From: Paenibacillus_AA sp045062745
Lineage (GTDB): Bacteria > Bacillota > Bacilli > Paenibacillales > NBRC-103111
DNA length: 64,000 nt
Reading direction: 5' to 3'
NCBI RefSeq assembly: GCF_045062745.1
Contig: NZ_JBJGED010000027.1
Span: 1-64,000, forward strand
Shown here piece by piece: positions 33,463 through 43,406 of the stretch (the first letter of the stretch is position 1; each line of letters starts with the position of its first letter). The position numbers were made by a program, and so were the translations under genes. Under the pieces are notes generated by a model that did no database searches, had not been told where the DNA came from, and saw only the letters and a list, made by a program, of their open reading frames with translations.

Positions 33463-35400
33463 TTGCTGAAGGCAGGTCCACATTGGTCGAAACGACTCCG
33501 ATTCGCGGCCGCATTTTTTATTCTGCTTATTTCGTTCTGCTTAATTCCGAACATCTCCGCGGTGGGAAACGACAACCACCCGAAATATATACTGCTGCGG
33601 CTCGAGGATATCGGGCCCGGCGGGCAATATGAAGGGCTAGAGCAGCTGGGGAAGCTGCGGGCCGTCATGGAGCTGCTCGAGGAGCACCATGTTCGCTATC
33701 AGCTCGCCGTCATCCCCCGCTGGATCAACATCGAGAAGGACGGGACGCGGTATGACGTCTCGCTCGATCAGCAGGACAACCCGTACGCGCGCGCTTTCGT
33801 CGAGCTGCTGCGCAAAGCGGAGGCCGGCGGCGCGGTCATCGGCATGCACGGGTATACGCATCAGGTGGGCGATGTCCGGCGTAACGACGGCCAGCACGAG
33901 TCCGGCATCGGCAACGAATTCGACGTGTCCGACGTAGCGGAGACGCTAACGCCCGCTTACGCACAAGCCCGAATGGAGGAAGCGCTCCAAATATTCGCGG
34001 GGACGGGACTGTCGCCGAAGTTCTGGGAGGCGCCTCACTATCATACGCGGCCGGAGCAGGATGCCGTGTTCCGCTGCTATTTCGGGTTGAACTATCAGTC
34101 CGATACGGCGAAGGATCGCAATGCCAACCATCCGCAATATTCCGCCGGCCGCAATACCGGTTATGGAGAACCGTCGCTCGGGGCGGTGTATGTCCCGACC
34201 CCATTCTCGTACATCCCTTACAACCGGGACGCCGATATCATCGTGAAGCAGTTGGATAAGACCGACAAACTGCCTTCGTTTTTCTTTCATCCGTTCCTGG
34301 AGTTCAAGTATTTGACCCCGGTGCTGGACAGTCAGGGAGAGCATGTGATCGTGGACGGCTTGCCCCAATACCAGTATGCCGGGAGCGGCAAAAGCATCAT
34401 GCAGCGGCTGCTTCCGCAGCTGGAGCAGAAGGCGTATCAATTCATCTCGCTTACAGACTTCGTGCCGTTTGCCCCGGCCAAGAGCGTTCGTTTGCAGGTG
34501 ACCCCGGAGTCCGGCGTGCAGCTCGCCGATGTGACCGGAGACGGACAGCCGGACGTCGTGCAATGGGACGGCGAAAAGGGCGAGATTCGCGTGCAGCGCG
34601 GCCGGATCACCGGCGTACGGAATGAGCCGGTCGGCGAATCGAGCGTCTGGGCACGCATTCCTTTGAAGCCGGGCGAAGTGTGGACGATGTTCGACTACAA
34701 TGGAGACGGGCGCAGCGATTTGTGGGTCATGAAGCTCGACGGCACGATGTACGCTTACCGGGCCGGGGAAGGGACGTTCACCCTGAACCGGACGTGGAAG
34801 GTCAGCACGGCCGCATGGGCCGATCTGTACGCGTTGAACGAAGGGGGAGACGGCTGGGTGCTGGCCGGACAATCGGCCGATCGGATGCACCTGGAGGCCA
34901 TTTCCCTGCAGGGTGATACGTTCCGTCCGCTCGCGCCACTGCCGCTCGAGCGGAAGCTGTCGCAGCTCGTGAAGGGCGATTTGGACGGGAACGGCAAGGA
35001 AGAGCTGATCGTTCCGTTCTCCCGCTCTTCGCGCTGGCTGCAGCTGTCGCCGAACTTGACGGCATGGAAATGGGAGAAGAATGCGCCTGCGTTGGAGCTG
35101 CCGACGGGAGAAGGCGGTCTTGCCAAGGTGGCCGACTACAACGGGGACGGAGCGCAGGACGTGTTGTTTTGGAACCGGGCTCAGCAATCGTTCACGGTAT
35201 ACTTGCAGACCGCCCCGAACAAATTTCAATATTTGTCCCAGATGGGGCCATGGGGGCCAAAGAAAGGAAAGCTCATCGTAACCGATCTGAACGGGGACGG
35301 CCGTGCGGACATTGCCGTCGTGAACGGGGAGGAGCCTTATGTGGATACCGCGGTTTCTTGGGAGTCCCGGAACTTCGTCCCCATGGACCAAGGATCATAA
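33463..35400 (+). CDS. Secreted DUF2334 protein with FG-GAP-like repeats
   Basis: TTG start with AGGGGGG upstream. A signal sequence (RLRFAAAFFILLISFCLIP) is followed by a DUF2334 domain (residues about 55-340; LLRLEDIGPGG, VIPRW, GMHGYTHQ), a polysaccharide-deacetylase-like fold. The second half has five Asp-rich beta-propeller (FG-GAP/VCBS) blocks such as DVTGDGQPDVVQW, DYNGDGRSDLWVM, DLDGNGKEELIVPF, DYNGDGAQDVLFW and DLNGDGRADIAVVNG. A surface polysaccharide deacetylase with a calcium-binding propeller is inferred. It precedes the yesNM promoter region and may belong to the same physiological programme. Confidence 0.8.
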   Translation: MLKAGPHWSKRLRFAAAFFILLISFCLIPNISAVGNDNHPKYILLRLEDIGPGGQYEGLEQLGKLRAVMELLEEHHVRYQLAVIPRWINIEKDGTRYDVSLDQQDNPYARAFVELLRKAEAGGAVIGMHGYTHQVGDVRRNDGQHESGIGNEFDVSDVAETLTPAYAQARMEEALQIFAGTGLSPKFWEAPHYHTRPEQDAVFRCYFGLNYQSDTAKDRNANHPQYSAGRNTGYGEPSLGAVYVPTPFSYIPYNRDADIIVKQLDKTDKLPSFFFHPFLEFKYLTPVLDSQGEHVIVDGLPQYQYAGSGKSIMQRLLPQLEQKAYQFISLTDFVPFAPAKSVRLQVTPESGVQLADVTGDGQPDVVQWDGEKGEIRVQRGRITGVRNEPVGESSVWARIPLKPGEVWTMFDYNGDGRSDLWVMKLDGTMYAYRAGEGTFTLNRTWKVSTAAWADLYALNEGGDGWVLAGQSADRMHLEAISLQGDTFRPLAPLPLERKLSQLVKGDLDGNGKEELIVPFSRSSRWLQLSPNLTAWKWEKNAPALELPTGEGGLAKVADYNGDGAQDVLFWNRAQQSFTVYLQTAPNKFQYLSQMGPWGPKKGKLIVTDLNGDGRADIAVVNGEEPYVDTAVSWESRNFVPMDQGS

Positions 35401-35401
35401 C

Positions 35402-35466
35402 TATAGAGATGCACCAGATATTGCAGGTTTATCCTATACCGGAACGTTCCCGACTGCTTTTATACT
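35402..35466 (+). promoter_or_regulatory. Activator-dependent yesNM promoter (22-bp box and -10)
   Basis: TATAGAGATGCACCAGATAT plus TG (35402-35423) lies exactly 50 bases (GCACCA to -10) upstream of TATACT at 35461. The -35 region is poor. The same 22 bases recur with 20 of 22 matches, and the same 50-base spacing, ahead of the ABC transporter operon at 39116. I infer a YesN-type binding site that governs both promoters. Confidence 0.75.
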
Positions 35467-35493
35467 GAAGGGGACGGAAGGAGGCGCAGCACG

Positions 35494-37209
35494 ATGTACA
35501 AACTTCTGGTGGTGGACGATGAACCGGCGGTCCGGTTCGGCTTGCGCAGCTATATGAATTGGGAGCAATTCGAGATCGAGTTCGCCGGCGAGGCGGACGA
35601 TGGAGACACGGGGCTGGAGGCGGTGGAGCGGCTCATGCCGGACATCGTCTTGACCGACGTGCGGATGCCGAATATGGACGGGATTACGCTTTCGAGAGAA
35701 ATTCGAAGGCGTTTTCCCCATATCAAAATCGTCTTCGTGAGCGGGCACGACGACTCGGACTACTTGAAATCCGCGATGAAAGTAAGCGCGGTCGATTATA
35801 TCTTCAAGCCGGTCAATCTTCAGGAGCTGCGGACGGTCATCGAACGGGTCGTGGAAGAGCTGCGCGCGGAGCAGTCGGAGCGCCGCATGACGCAGGAGAT
35901 GCAAGAGAAGCTGAAGGAAAGCATGCCGCTTCTCCGCGAGAAGTTCCTCATGTCGCTCCTCCGCGAAGCGGCGCCGCCGCCGGAACGGCTGCAGGAGCGG
36001 CTTGATTTTCTCGGTCTGCAGCTGCCGCCGACCGCGTCCTACTGGGTCATCGTCGTCTCGGTCGACCAGATGGCCGACATTCGGGAAGCCCGGTCCGAGC
36101 GGGATTGGCAGCTGCTCAGCTATGCGATGCGCAATGTGTGCCAAGAGCTAACGGACCGGCATATGAAAGGCATCGTCTTCGAGCACCGGGACGGTGAATT
36201 CGTCGGCATGCTGCATGCGGATGTGAATGCGGATGTGAAGGCGGACGCGGTTGCGCAGGCACGAGCGGAAGATCCAGCCCATGAAGCCGCAGACGATCCT
36301 TCGGAAGACCCGGAGGAGCGGCTGTTCACGCTGGCGAGCGAGATCCGCGACAATTTGCAGCGCTGGCTGAAGATCAGCGTCACGATCGGCATCGGGGACC
36401 GCGTATCCCGTTCGGGGCTTTCCGCCTCGTATGGGCAAGCGCGGGAAGCGGCCGATCGCAAGTGGTTTTTGGGCCAAAACCAGATCATTACGATGGACAG
36501 CCTGTCGATAGAGCGTCACGAGCCCAACGAGGTCAGCCGCTACCGGTTCGGCCAGGAGGAGAGCGGGAAGCTGGCGTCGATCTTGAAGGGCGCCGATCCG
36601 GAGCAGCTGAAGGCCGTTCTGGACGAGTTGTTCGCCCAGTTCACGCCGAATCGCCGCGACGGGTTGAAGCTCAGCCGCAATATTATGCTGCAGATCGTGC
36701 TGCTGGCCGGACAGCTGCTGCTGGAATTGAATCTTCAGTCCGAATCGCTGGAAGACCGGGAGACGCAGCTGTGGGAAGAGCTATTCAAGAAAGAGACGAT
36801 CGCCGAGCTCCGGCAGGTGCTGGAATCGTATCTGACGGAAGTGTGCCAGAGCATCCGGGAACGGCGCAGCGGACGGGCGAATAATCTGGTGGAACGAGTG
36901 CGGGGCGTCATCGAGCGTCGGTATTCCGACAACGCCCTGACCGTAGCGGAAATCGGCAAAGAGGTGTATTTGACCGACACGTATGTGAGCCTGCTGTTCA
37001 AGCAGGAAACGGGGAAGACCGTCAATGAATATTTGACCCATTACCGGATCGAGAAGGCGAAGGCAATGCTCACCGACCCGAGCTATAAGTTTTACGACAT
37101 TTGCTTTGCCGTGGGGTACGCCGATCCGAGCTACTTCAGCAAGCTGTTCAAAAAAATAACCGGCCTGACGCCAAGCGCCTATCGGGAAAACCAGCCTTCA
37201 GGAAAGTGA
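35494..37209 (+). CDS. yesN: AraC-type response regulator, YesN-like
   Basis: 571 residues. Receiver domain (VVDDEPAVRFGL, DIVLTDVRMPNMDG with phospho-Asp, FVSGHD, DYIFKPV), a long linker of about 250 residues, and a C-terminal AraC HTH pair (ALTVAEIGKEVYLTDTYVSLLFKQETGKTVNEYL, FYDICFAVGYADPSYFSKLFKKITGLTPSAYR). The YesN group couples sensing of polysaccharides to uptake. A strong GGAAGGAGG precedes the ATG. It is two bases from the kinase gene. Confidence 0.92.
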   Translation: MYKLLVVDDEPAVRFGLRSYMNWEQFEIEFAGEADDGDTGLEAVERLMPDIVLTDVRMPNMDGITLSREIRRRFPHIKIVFVSGHDDSDYLKSAMKVSAVDYIFKPVNLQELRTVIERVVEELRAEQSERRMTQEMQEKLKESMPLLREKFLMSLLREAAPPPERLQERLDFLGLQLPPTASYWVIVVSVDQMADIREARSERDWQLLSYAMRNVCQELTDRHMKGIVFEHRDGEFVGMLHADVNADVKADAVAQARAEDPAHEAADDPSEDPEERLFTLASEIRDNLQRWLKISVTIGIGDRVSRSGLSASYGQAREAADRKWFLGQNQIITMDSLSIERHEPNEVSRYRFGQEESGKLASILKGADPEQLKAVLDELFAQFTPNRRDGLKLSRNIMLQIVLLAGQLLLELNLQSESLEDRETQLWEELFKKETIAELRQVLESYLTEVCQSIRERRSGRANNLVERVRGVIERRYSDNALTVAEIGKEVYLTDTYVSLLFKQETGKTVNEYLTHYRIEKAKAMLTDPSYKFYDICFAVGYADPSYFSKLFKKITGLTPSAYRENQPSGK

Positions 37210-37211
37210 CG

Positions 37212-39056
37212 GTGAGACGCATGCTTCAGCTCATCCGGCAAGGCGCTTTGAAACTGAGACAAGTGGCCCGCCGCTTCGGCATGCCCCGGAGATGGCTGCT
37301 CACTTACATGCTGTTGATCGTCCTGCCGGCGAGTATTCTGCTCTATGCCTACTATCAACGCTCGGCGACGGTGCTGGAGGACGAGGTGTCCGATTCGATG
37401 CTGCAGACGGTCAAACAGGCCGGCATCAACTTGTCCTACCGGCTTGGGCACGTGCAGGAGATCAGCAACATCCTGTCGATGAACCAGAAGCTGTATCAAT
37501 ATTTGCAAGAGGAAGAGAGCTCTACGATCGCCAAGCAATTGGAAGTGCTGAAGGAGCTTCGCTATCTAGTGGACACGATGCAGCTCAACACCGACGTGTT
37601 CCGCATCCGGTTGTTCGTCAAAAATACGAGCCTGTTCTCGGAGGAGCGGGTCAACTTTTTCTCCCTCGATACGCTGAAAAACTGGTCTTACTACAATAAA
37701 GTGCTTCAAGCGAACGGGGCGAGCGTCTGGACCGCGATCTACAGACAATATTATATCGACAGAGATTTCGTCCCGATCTTGTCCAACGCGCGGGTGCTGC
37801 ACGACTCGAACCAATTCGATCAAGTGTCGGGCATCCTGGTGGTCGATATGCCGGAGAAGCTCGTCATGGACATCCTGACCGATCTCCATCTATCGAAGCA
37901 AAACAACGTGTATGTCGTCGATGCCGAAGGGCTGGTCGTCGCCCATGCCGACAAGTCGCGGATCGGGATGCCGATGCCGGAGGAGCTGATCTCCACGGTC
38001 AGAGGAGGCACGGAAGGCAAGCTCAACATTGAGCTGAGCGGCCAATCCGAGTACGTAATGTACTCGACGATTCAGCCGACCGGCTGGAAGGTGGTCGCGC
38101 AAGTGCCGGCTTCGGAATTTTCCGAGAAGGTCAAGCTGAATCAGATCGCCGGCATCGCCACGCTCATCGCCATCTTCGCGCTGTTCCTCGTGCTCGTGTT
38201 CGCGCTGCTCGCCCTGATCGTACGCAGCATGAACCGCCGGGTGCAGCAGGTGATCCGCGTCATCCGCAAGGAAGGCATTGACCGGCTGGACGAGCCTCAT
38301 CCGATGCCGGAAGGCGACTTCCTGATGCTGGAGCGCAGCGTCGACGTGCTCATCCACCGGGTGCGCTCGCTCATGGAGCAGACGTACAAGGCGCAGGTGC
38401 TGGAGCGGGAGGCTCAGCTACGGGCGCTGCAGGCCCAAATCAATCCGCATTTTCTATATAACACGCTCGATACGATCAACTGGCTCGCCATCGGTCACGG
38501 GATGCAGGACATCAGCCAAATGATCGATTCGCTGGCCAAATATTTCCGCCTCAGCCTGAACAAAGGCCGCGACATGATGAGCGTGGCGGACGAACTGAAT
38601 CTCGCCCAGGTGTATTTGGACCTCCAGAAGAGCCGATTTCTCCATACATTCGATTATGTCATCGAGCCCGACCCGGAGGTGCTGAATTATATCGTGCCCA
38701 AGCTGACGCTCCAGCCGATCGTGGAGAACGCGCTTCTGCACGGGATTCGGAAGATGAAGCATAAACTGGGGCTGATCCGTGTAACCGCCCGGCGGGAAGG
38801 CGACGAGCTGTTGCTGATCGTCTCCGACGACGGCATCGGCATGGAAGCGGAGCGCGCGCAGCGCCTCTTGATCGAGCCGCCGCCCGTCGACCGCAAGGAC
38901 GGCGTCGGCAGCTCGTACGGGCTGTACAACGTGAACGAGCGGATCAAGCTGTTCGCCGGCGAGGCGTCGGGGCTGAGCATCGAGTCCCGACCCGGCGAGG
39001 GGACGACGGTGACGGTGCGCATCCGGTTGAAGGCGCATATGGAGAATGCGGGTTAA
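37212..39056 (+). CDS. yesM: Sensor histidine kinase, YesM-like
   Basis: 614 residues. Two membrane helices (LLTYMLLIVLPASILLYAY and LIAIFALFLVLVFALLALIV) flank an extracytoplasmic sensor of about 270 residues, then HAMP, the LytS-type histidine kinase motif (QAQINPHFLYNTLDTINWLA) and HATPase (VENALLHGI, SDDGIGM, GSSYGLYNVNERIKL). GTG at 37212 follows AGGAAAG and lies two bases after yesN; an ATG at 37221 is in frame. Together with YesN it forms the two-component pair. Confidence 0.9.
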   Translation: MRRMLQLIRQGALKLRQVARRFGMPRRWLLTYMLLIVLPASILLYAYYQRSATVLEDEVSDSMLQTVKQAGINLSYRLGHVQEISNILSMNQKLYQYLQEEESSTIAKQLEVLKELRYLVDTMQLNTDVFRIRLFVKNTSLFSEERVNFFSLDTLKNWSYYNKVLQANGASVWTAIYRQYYIDRDFVPILSNARVLHDSNQFDQVSGILVVDMPEKLVMDILTDLHLSKQNNVYVVDAEGLVVAHADKSRIGMPMPEELISTVRGGTEGKLNIELSGQSEYVMYSTIQPTGWKVVAQVPASEFSEKVKLNQIAGIATLIAIFALFLVLVFALLALIVRSMNRRVQQVIRVIRKEGIDRLDEPHPMPEGDFLMLERSVDVLIHRVRSLMEQTYKAQVLEREAQLRALQAQINPHFLYNTLDTINWLAIGHGMQDISQMIDSLAKYFRLSLNKGRDMMSVADELNLAQVYLDLQKSRFLHTFDYVIEPDPEVLNYIVPKLTLQPIVENALLHGIRKMKHKLGLIRVTARREGDELLLIVSDDGIGMEAERAQRLLIEPPPVDRKDGVGSSYGLYNVNERIKLFAGEASGLSIESRPGEGTTVTVRIRLKAHMENAG

Positions 39057-39087
39057 GGGTATGCAGGAATCATGAATGGGATATACG

Positions 39088-39115
39088 AACGTCCGGCTGA
39101 GTGCCGGACGTTTTC
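39088..39115 (+). terminator. Terminator after yesM
   Basis: AACGTCCGGC, TGAGT, GCCGGACGTTTT: a perfect stem and T tract, directly followed by the activator box of the transporter promoter. Confidence 0.9.
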
Positions 39116-39180
39116 TATAGAAATGCACCAGAAATTGATGCTTTGCCTCCTCCAACCGGACCGCTCGTCCCTTATATAAT
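39116..39180 (+). promoter_or_regulatory. Activator-dependent ABC operon promoter (22-bp box and -10)
   Basis: TATAGAAATGCACCAGAAAT plus TG (39116-39137) stands exactly 50 bases upstream of TATAAT at 39175, as at the yesNM promoter. There is no good -35 in the expected window. A target site of YesN is inferred. The start of the permease gene follows about 37 bases after the -10. Confidence 0.78.
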
Positions 39181-39216
39181 GAAGTTACGAACAAGAAGAG
39201 ACGAGGAGGCCTACAG

Positions 39217-40182
39217 ATGAGCTGGCCAACAACCGCTAGAAAGACGATACGCTCGTCGGCTCAACCGAAAACAATGAAAGCGAGCCGCTGGAGATTGTTC
39301 CGCACCAACTTGGACATGTACCTGCTGCTCGTACCCGGCCTGGCGTTTTTGCTCCTGTTCAAATACACGCCGATGTACGGCATCGTGATCGCGTTCCAAG
39401 ACTTCAACATTTTCGACGGCATTGCCGGGAGCAAGTGGGTCGGTCTGGAGCAATTCCAGAAGCTGATGCATTCCGATGAATTCATGCAGGTATTCCGCAA
39501 TACGCTGCTGATCAGCTTGTACAAAATCGTCCTGCTGTTCCCGATCCCGATTATCCTGGCGCTGTTCCTGAACGAAGTCGGCCGCATGTGGTTCAAGCGT
39601 ACCGTGCAGACGATCGTGTACTTGCCGCACTTCCTGTCGTGGGTCATCATCTCGGGGCTGTTCATCAACATCCTATCCCCGAGCGGGGGGATCGTGAACG
39701 AGGTTATCAAGTGGTTCGGCGGACAACCGATCTCCTTCTTCATCGACAACGACTTTTTCCGCAGCACGGTCGTCTTCACAGCAGGGTGGAAGGAAGCGGG
39801 ATGGAACGCGATTATCTTCATCGCCGCCATCGCCGGGATCGATCAGGATCAATACGAAGCCGCAGATATTGACGGCGCCGGCCGAATCCAAAAAATGCTG
39901 CACATCACCTTGCCTGGCATTTTGCCGACCATCATCCTCATGTTCATCCTGCGGATCGGGCACCTGCTCGACGCCGGCACCGAGCAAATCCTCACGATGT
40001 ACAACCCGGTCGTCTACGAGACGGGCGACGTCATCGGGACGTATGTGTACCGGGTCGGGTTGGGCAAGATGGACTACAGCTTCAGCACCGCCGTCGGGCT
40101 CTTCAACTCGGTGGTCGGGTTCCTGCTCATCATCTTCGGGAATTATCTCAGCAAGCGGTTTGTCAAACGCAGCATTTGGTAG
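39217..40182 (+). CDS. Sugar ABC transporter permease, LplB/YteP-like
   Basis: 321 residues with six helices and the EAA loop (DQYEAADIDGAGRIQKMLHITLPG). RTNLDMYLLLVPGLAFLLLFKYTPMYGIVIAFQDFN is the usual start of the LplB/YteP group of MalF-type permeases, which in Paenibacillus and Bacillus take up oligosaccharides such as rhamnogalacturonan fragments. GACGAGGAGG precedes the ATG. Cotranscribed with the next permease and the lipoprotein. Confidence 0.92.
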   Translation: MSWPTTARKTIRSSAQPKTMKASRWRLFRTNLDMYLLLVPGLAFLLLFKYTPMYGIVIAFQDFNIFDGIAGSKWVGLEQFQKLMHSDEFMQVFRNTLLISLYKIVLLFPIPIILALFLNEVGRMWFKRTVQTIVYLPHFLSWVIISGLFINILSPSGGIVNEVIKWFGGQPISFFIDNDFFRSTVVFTAGWKEAGWNAIIFIAAIAGIDQDQYEAADIDGAGRIQKMLHITLPGILPTIILMFILRIGHLLDAGTEQILTMYNPVVYETGDVIGTYVYRVGLGKMDYSFSTAVGLFNSVVGFLLIIFGNYLSKRFVKRSIW

Positions 40183-40197
40183 GAGGGACTAACAACT

Positions 40198-41076
40198 ATG
40201 CGCAAACGCACTTTCGGCGATATCAGCCTGGACGTCGTGATCTACGGGACGCTGCTCCTCTTGACCTTCGCTACCCTGCTGCCGTTCGTCAACGTCTTGT
40301 CCAAGTCGGTCAGCGAGGAGTGGGCCGTCGTCTCCGGCAAGGTGGGCGTCTTCCCGATCGGCTTCCAGCTGGAGACGATGAAATTCGTCGTCACCTCGAA
40401 CCAGTTCCTGCGATCGTTCGGCGTTTCCCTGTTCATCACAGCCGTGGGGACGGCGCTGTCGCTAATTCTGACCGCTGTCTCGGCGTACCCGCTGTCGAAG
40501 CGGCAATTACCGGGCATCAGCTTCATCATGGTGCTGTTCATCTTCACGATGCTGTTCAACGGCGGCATCATTCCGAACTACATGCTGATCCGCAACCTGG
40601 GGTTGATCAACAGCCTGTGGTCGCTGATCCTGCCCGTGATGATCAACGTGTTCAACCTGCTAGTCATCAAAAGCTATTTCGAGGGTCTGCCCGAGAGCCT
40701 GGAGGAATCCGCGCGGATGGACGGGGCTCGCACATATACGATTTTGTTCCGCATCCTGCTGCCGCTGAGCGGTCCGGTACTCGCTACGATCGCCCTGTTC
40801 TACGCGGTGTATTACTGGAACGACTTTTTTAATCCGATGCTCTATATCAACAGTCCGTCGCTCAAGCCGCTTCAGCTGTATTTGCGCGATATCGTGATGG
40901 ATGCGAACTCCGTGACCGCCGGAATCAACCGGAGCGCGGACGATTTAATGAACGTTTCGCCCGAGGGCGTACGCTCGGCTACAGTTATCGCCTCGACCAT
41001 TCCGATTTTGTTGGTGTATCCGTTTCTCCAGAAGTATTTTATTAAAGGCGTGCTGATCGGGTCCGTCAAAGGTTAG
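40198..41076 (+). CDS. Carbohydrate ABC transporter permease, MalG-like
   Basis: 292 residues with six helices and the EAA motif (LEESARMDGARTYTILFRILLPLSGP). YtcP-type member of the MalG group, partner of the LplB-like permease 15 bases upstream. AGGAGG precedes the start. Confidence 0.92.
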   Translation: MRKRTFGDISLDVVIYGTLLLLTFATLLPFVNVLSKSVSEEWAVVSGKVGVFPIGFQLETMKFVVTSNQFLRSFGVSLFITAVGTALSLILTAVSAYPLSKRQLPGISFIMVLFIFTMLFNGGIIPNYMLIRNLGLINSLWSLILPVMINVFNLLVIKSYFEGLPESLEESARMDGARTYTILFRILLPLSGPVLATIALFYAVYYWNDFFNPMLYINSPSLKPLQLYLRDIVMDANSVTAGINRSADDLMNVSPEGVRSATVIASTIPILLVYPFLQKYFIKGVLIGSVKG

Positions 41077-41174
41077 CGGTTGGCAACGCTCAACAGGGCA
41101 TTAACTTCTGGCGGGGACGCCCGCGAGATTTAATGGGATAGATCTAATAGATAAGTGACTAGGGAGGGTTTCGA

Positions 41175-42719
41175 TTGAAAAAGAGCTTCAAGCAAGCGAT
41201 GGTATTCACGCTGGCCGGATCGATCGCCGTTACTGCGGCCGCCTGCGGCAAATCGGATCAAGGCAACTCCTCGGGCAACAACGCGGCCAGCCCCTCGGCA
41301 TCCGCGACCGAAGGGCCGAAGCCGGCGCTCAAGGCGCTTCAGATTTGGCAGAAGGATGATTACAACGGGTATCCAGTGGCCAAAATGCTGGAAGAGAAAA
41401 CAGGCTACAAAGTGCAGTACGACATGCTGCCTCAGGACAACGCCGTAGACAAGCTGAACTTATTGATTTCGTCCTCCGAGCCCTACGATGCGATCACCAC
41501 AGGCGGCGGCAGCGACTTCAAGGCGCTGTACTCCGACTATGCCAAGCGCGGGGCGTTGGTCGACTTAGGTCCCCTCATCGATAAGTATGGCCCGAACATC
41601 AAAGCGGCGTTGTCGCAATCCACGCTCGATGCGGCCAAAGTGGAAGGGAAGCTGTATGCGATCCCGACCAAATCGCTCAACTTCAGCGGCAGCAGCTTGA
41701 TGATCCGACAGGATTGGCTGGATAAGCTGGGGCTCAAGATGCCGACGACGACCGATGAGCTGGTTGCCGTATTGAAAGCGTTTAAGGAAAAAGATCCGGG
41801 CGGCAACGGCGACAAGAACATCCCAATGACGATTAACGGAACCGCTCCGATGGTGGAAAATTTGAATGGCGCGTTCGGAATGCCCAATGGCTGGAACGAT
41901 GTGGGCGGGAAGCTCGTCCCTCGTGTGCTGGATGCCGGGTTCAAGGATTACCTCACCTACATGAACGATTTGTTCAAGCAAGGCTTGCTGGATAAAGAAT
42001 TTGCCGTGAACAAAGACGCTACGATGAAAGAGAAGTTCACAAGCGGCAAAGTCGGCGTCGTGCCCGTCAACTGGGCGGATGTGCCGACGATGTCAGACGC
42101 CCTGGCCAAGAACCAGCCGAACGGGAAAATGGTCTACATTCCGACGCTCAAAGGCCCGCAAGGCAAGTTCGGTCTCTCCGCTCCCGACGGCTTCGACCGG
42201 ATCACGTTTATCCCGAAAGCGTCGAAGCACCCCGAGGAGGCGGTCAAATGGCTGAACGCCAAGCTCGATCCCGCTACGTTCAAGCTGATGGCAATCGGCG
42301 AAGAAAACAAGCATTACACGTTCAAAGACGGAGCCTATACGCCGATCCTTCCGATTTTCGTAGACGAGCGGAACAACGCGAACAATTACTTGTCCGGCGT
42401 CGACGAGAAAAACTATCCGCTCTATTGGCAAGCCCGCGTACGCAAAGACCTGCGCCTGTTTGACGCCTGGGCGAACTTGAACGTTCAGCAAGCGGCGAAT
42501 ACCCGGGTCACGGATCCGCTCGGCTTAAGCCCGTACTTGGCGGAATACTCCAAGAATAACGCTTCGCTCAATACGCTCATGAACGACCAAGCGATCAAAT
42601 TTATCGCAGGGGCGGAGCCGCTCTCGGGCCTGGATGCCTTCGTAGCGAAGTATAAAGCGTCCGGCGGCGACGCCAGCGTGAAAGAAGTGAACGACTGGTA
42701 TACGACGAAGAAGAAGTAA
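41175..42719 (+). CDS. Extracellular sugar-binding lipoprotein of the ABC transporter
   Basis: 514 residues with a lipoprotein signal (MKKSFKQAMVFTLAGSIAVTAAACGKS; lipobox TAAAC) and a Ser/Asn linker, then a solute-binding fold (LKALQIWQKDDYNGYPVAKMLEEKTGYKV, GKLYAIPTKS). TTG start with AGGGAGGG ten bases upstream. It is the last gene of the transporter operon and supplies substrate specificity, which cannot be read from sequence. An ATPase is not encoded here; a shared one such as MsmX probably serves it. Confidence 0.9.
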   Translation: MKKSFKQAMVFTLAGSIAVTAAACGKSDQGNSSGNNAASPSASATEGPKPALKALQIWQKDDYNGYPVAKMLEEKTGYKVQYDMLPQDNAVDKLNLLISSSEPYDAITTGGGSDFKALYSDYAKRGALVDLGPLIDKYGPNIKAALSQSTLDAAKVEGKLYAIPTKSLNFSGSSLMIRQDWLDKLGLKMPTTTDELVAVLKAFKEKDPGGNGDKNIPMTINGTAPMVENLNGAFGMPNGWNDVGGKLVPRVLDAGFKDYLTYMNDLFKQGLLDKEFAVNKDATMKEKFTSGKVGVVPVNWADVPTMSDALAKNQPNGKMVYIPTLKGPQGKFGLSAPDGFDRITFIPKASKHPEEAVKWLNAKLDPATFKLMAIGEENKHYTFKDGAYTPILPIFVDERNNANNYLSGVDEKNYPLYWQARVRKDLRLFDAWANLNVQQAANTRVTDPLGLSPYLAEYSKNNASLNTLMNDQAIKFIAGAEPLSGLDAFVAKYKASGGDASVKEVNDWYTTKKK

Positions 42720-42794
42720 AGGTATAATGGGGAAGGCTGGCGGAGGCCGGCCTTCTTTACTATGTTGATTTCAATGAAGCGGAAGGGGATCCAA

Positions 42795-43406
42795 ATGGAC
42801 GCGAGATGGAACGGCAAACGCTGGGGGACACTCGGAGACAGCATCACGGCCGCGGGAGGTTATCAGCCCCATGTGCAAGCGGCGCTCGGATTCGCGGAAG
42901 TGATCAATTACGGCAAGGGCGGCTGCCCGATGACGGCCGGCGGCGACCGGGATTACGGCGCGACGACGCATATCGGGAAGACGATCGATCCGACGCTCGA
43001 TTGCGTCACGATCTTCGCCGGGACGAACGACTATCGGCTGGACAAGCCGATCGGCGAGCCGGGGAGCGAAGATATATATACGTTCTATGGCGCATACCGA
43101 TCGGTCATCGAGCACATCCTCACCCACAATCCCGCTTGCCGGCTCAGTCTGTGGACGCCGCTGCAGCGGGACAAGGACGGGTACGACATCGATCGCCGGA
43201 ATGAAGCCGGGCACCTGCTGTATGACTACGTCGCCGCGATCCGATCGATCGGTCTGCGCTATGCGCTGCCGGTCCTCGATCTGTACGCCGAGTCCGGCTT
43301 CAACAAGCTGACCCTCGGCACGTTCACCGACGACCGGCTGCACCCGAACGAGCTCGGCCATCAGCGGATCGCGCGTATGGCCGCGGCGTTCCTGGCCCGC
43401 CTGTAA
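42795..43406 (+). CDS. SGNH/GDSL-type esterase family hydrolase
   Basis: 203 residues. GTLGDSITAAGGYQ (block I with the Ser nucleophile), GKGGCPMTAGG (block II Gly), FAGTNDYR (block III Asn) and DRLHPNELGHQR (block V Asp-His) are all present. The family deacetylates polysaccharides among other esters. No signal peptide, so it would act inside the cell on imported oligosaccharides. Its position behind the sugar transporter suggests it processes the cargo. GGAAGGGGAT precedes the ATG. Confidence 0.88.
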   Translation: MDARWNGKRWGTLGDSITAAGGYQPHVQAALGFAEVINYGKGGCPMTAGGDRDYGATTHIGKTIDPTLDCVTIFAGTNDYRLDKPIGEPGSEDIYTFYGAYRSVIEHILTHNPACRLSLWTPLQRDKDGYDIDRRNEAGHLLYDYVAAIRSIGLRYALPVLDLYAESGFNKLTLGTFTDDRLHPNELGHQRIARMAAAFLARL

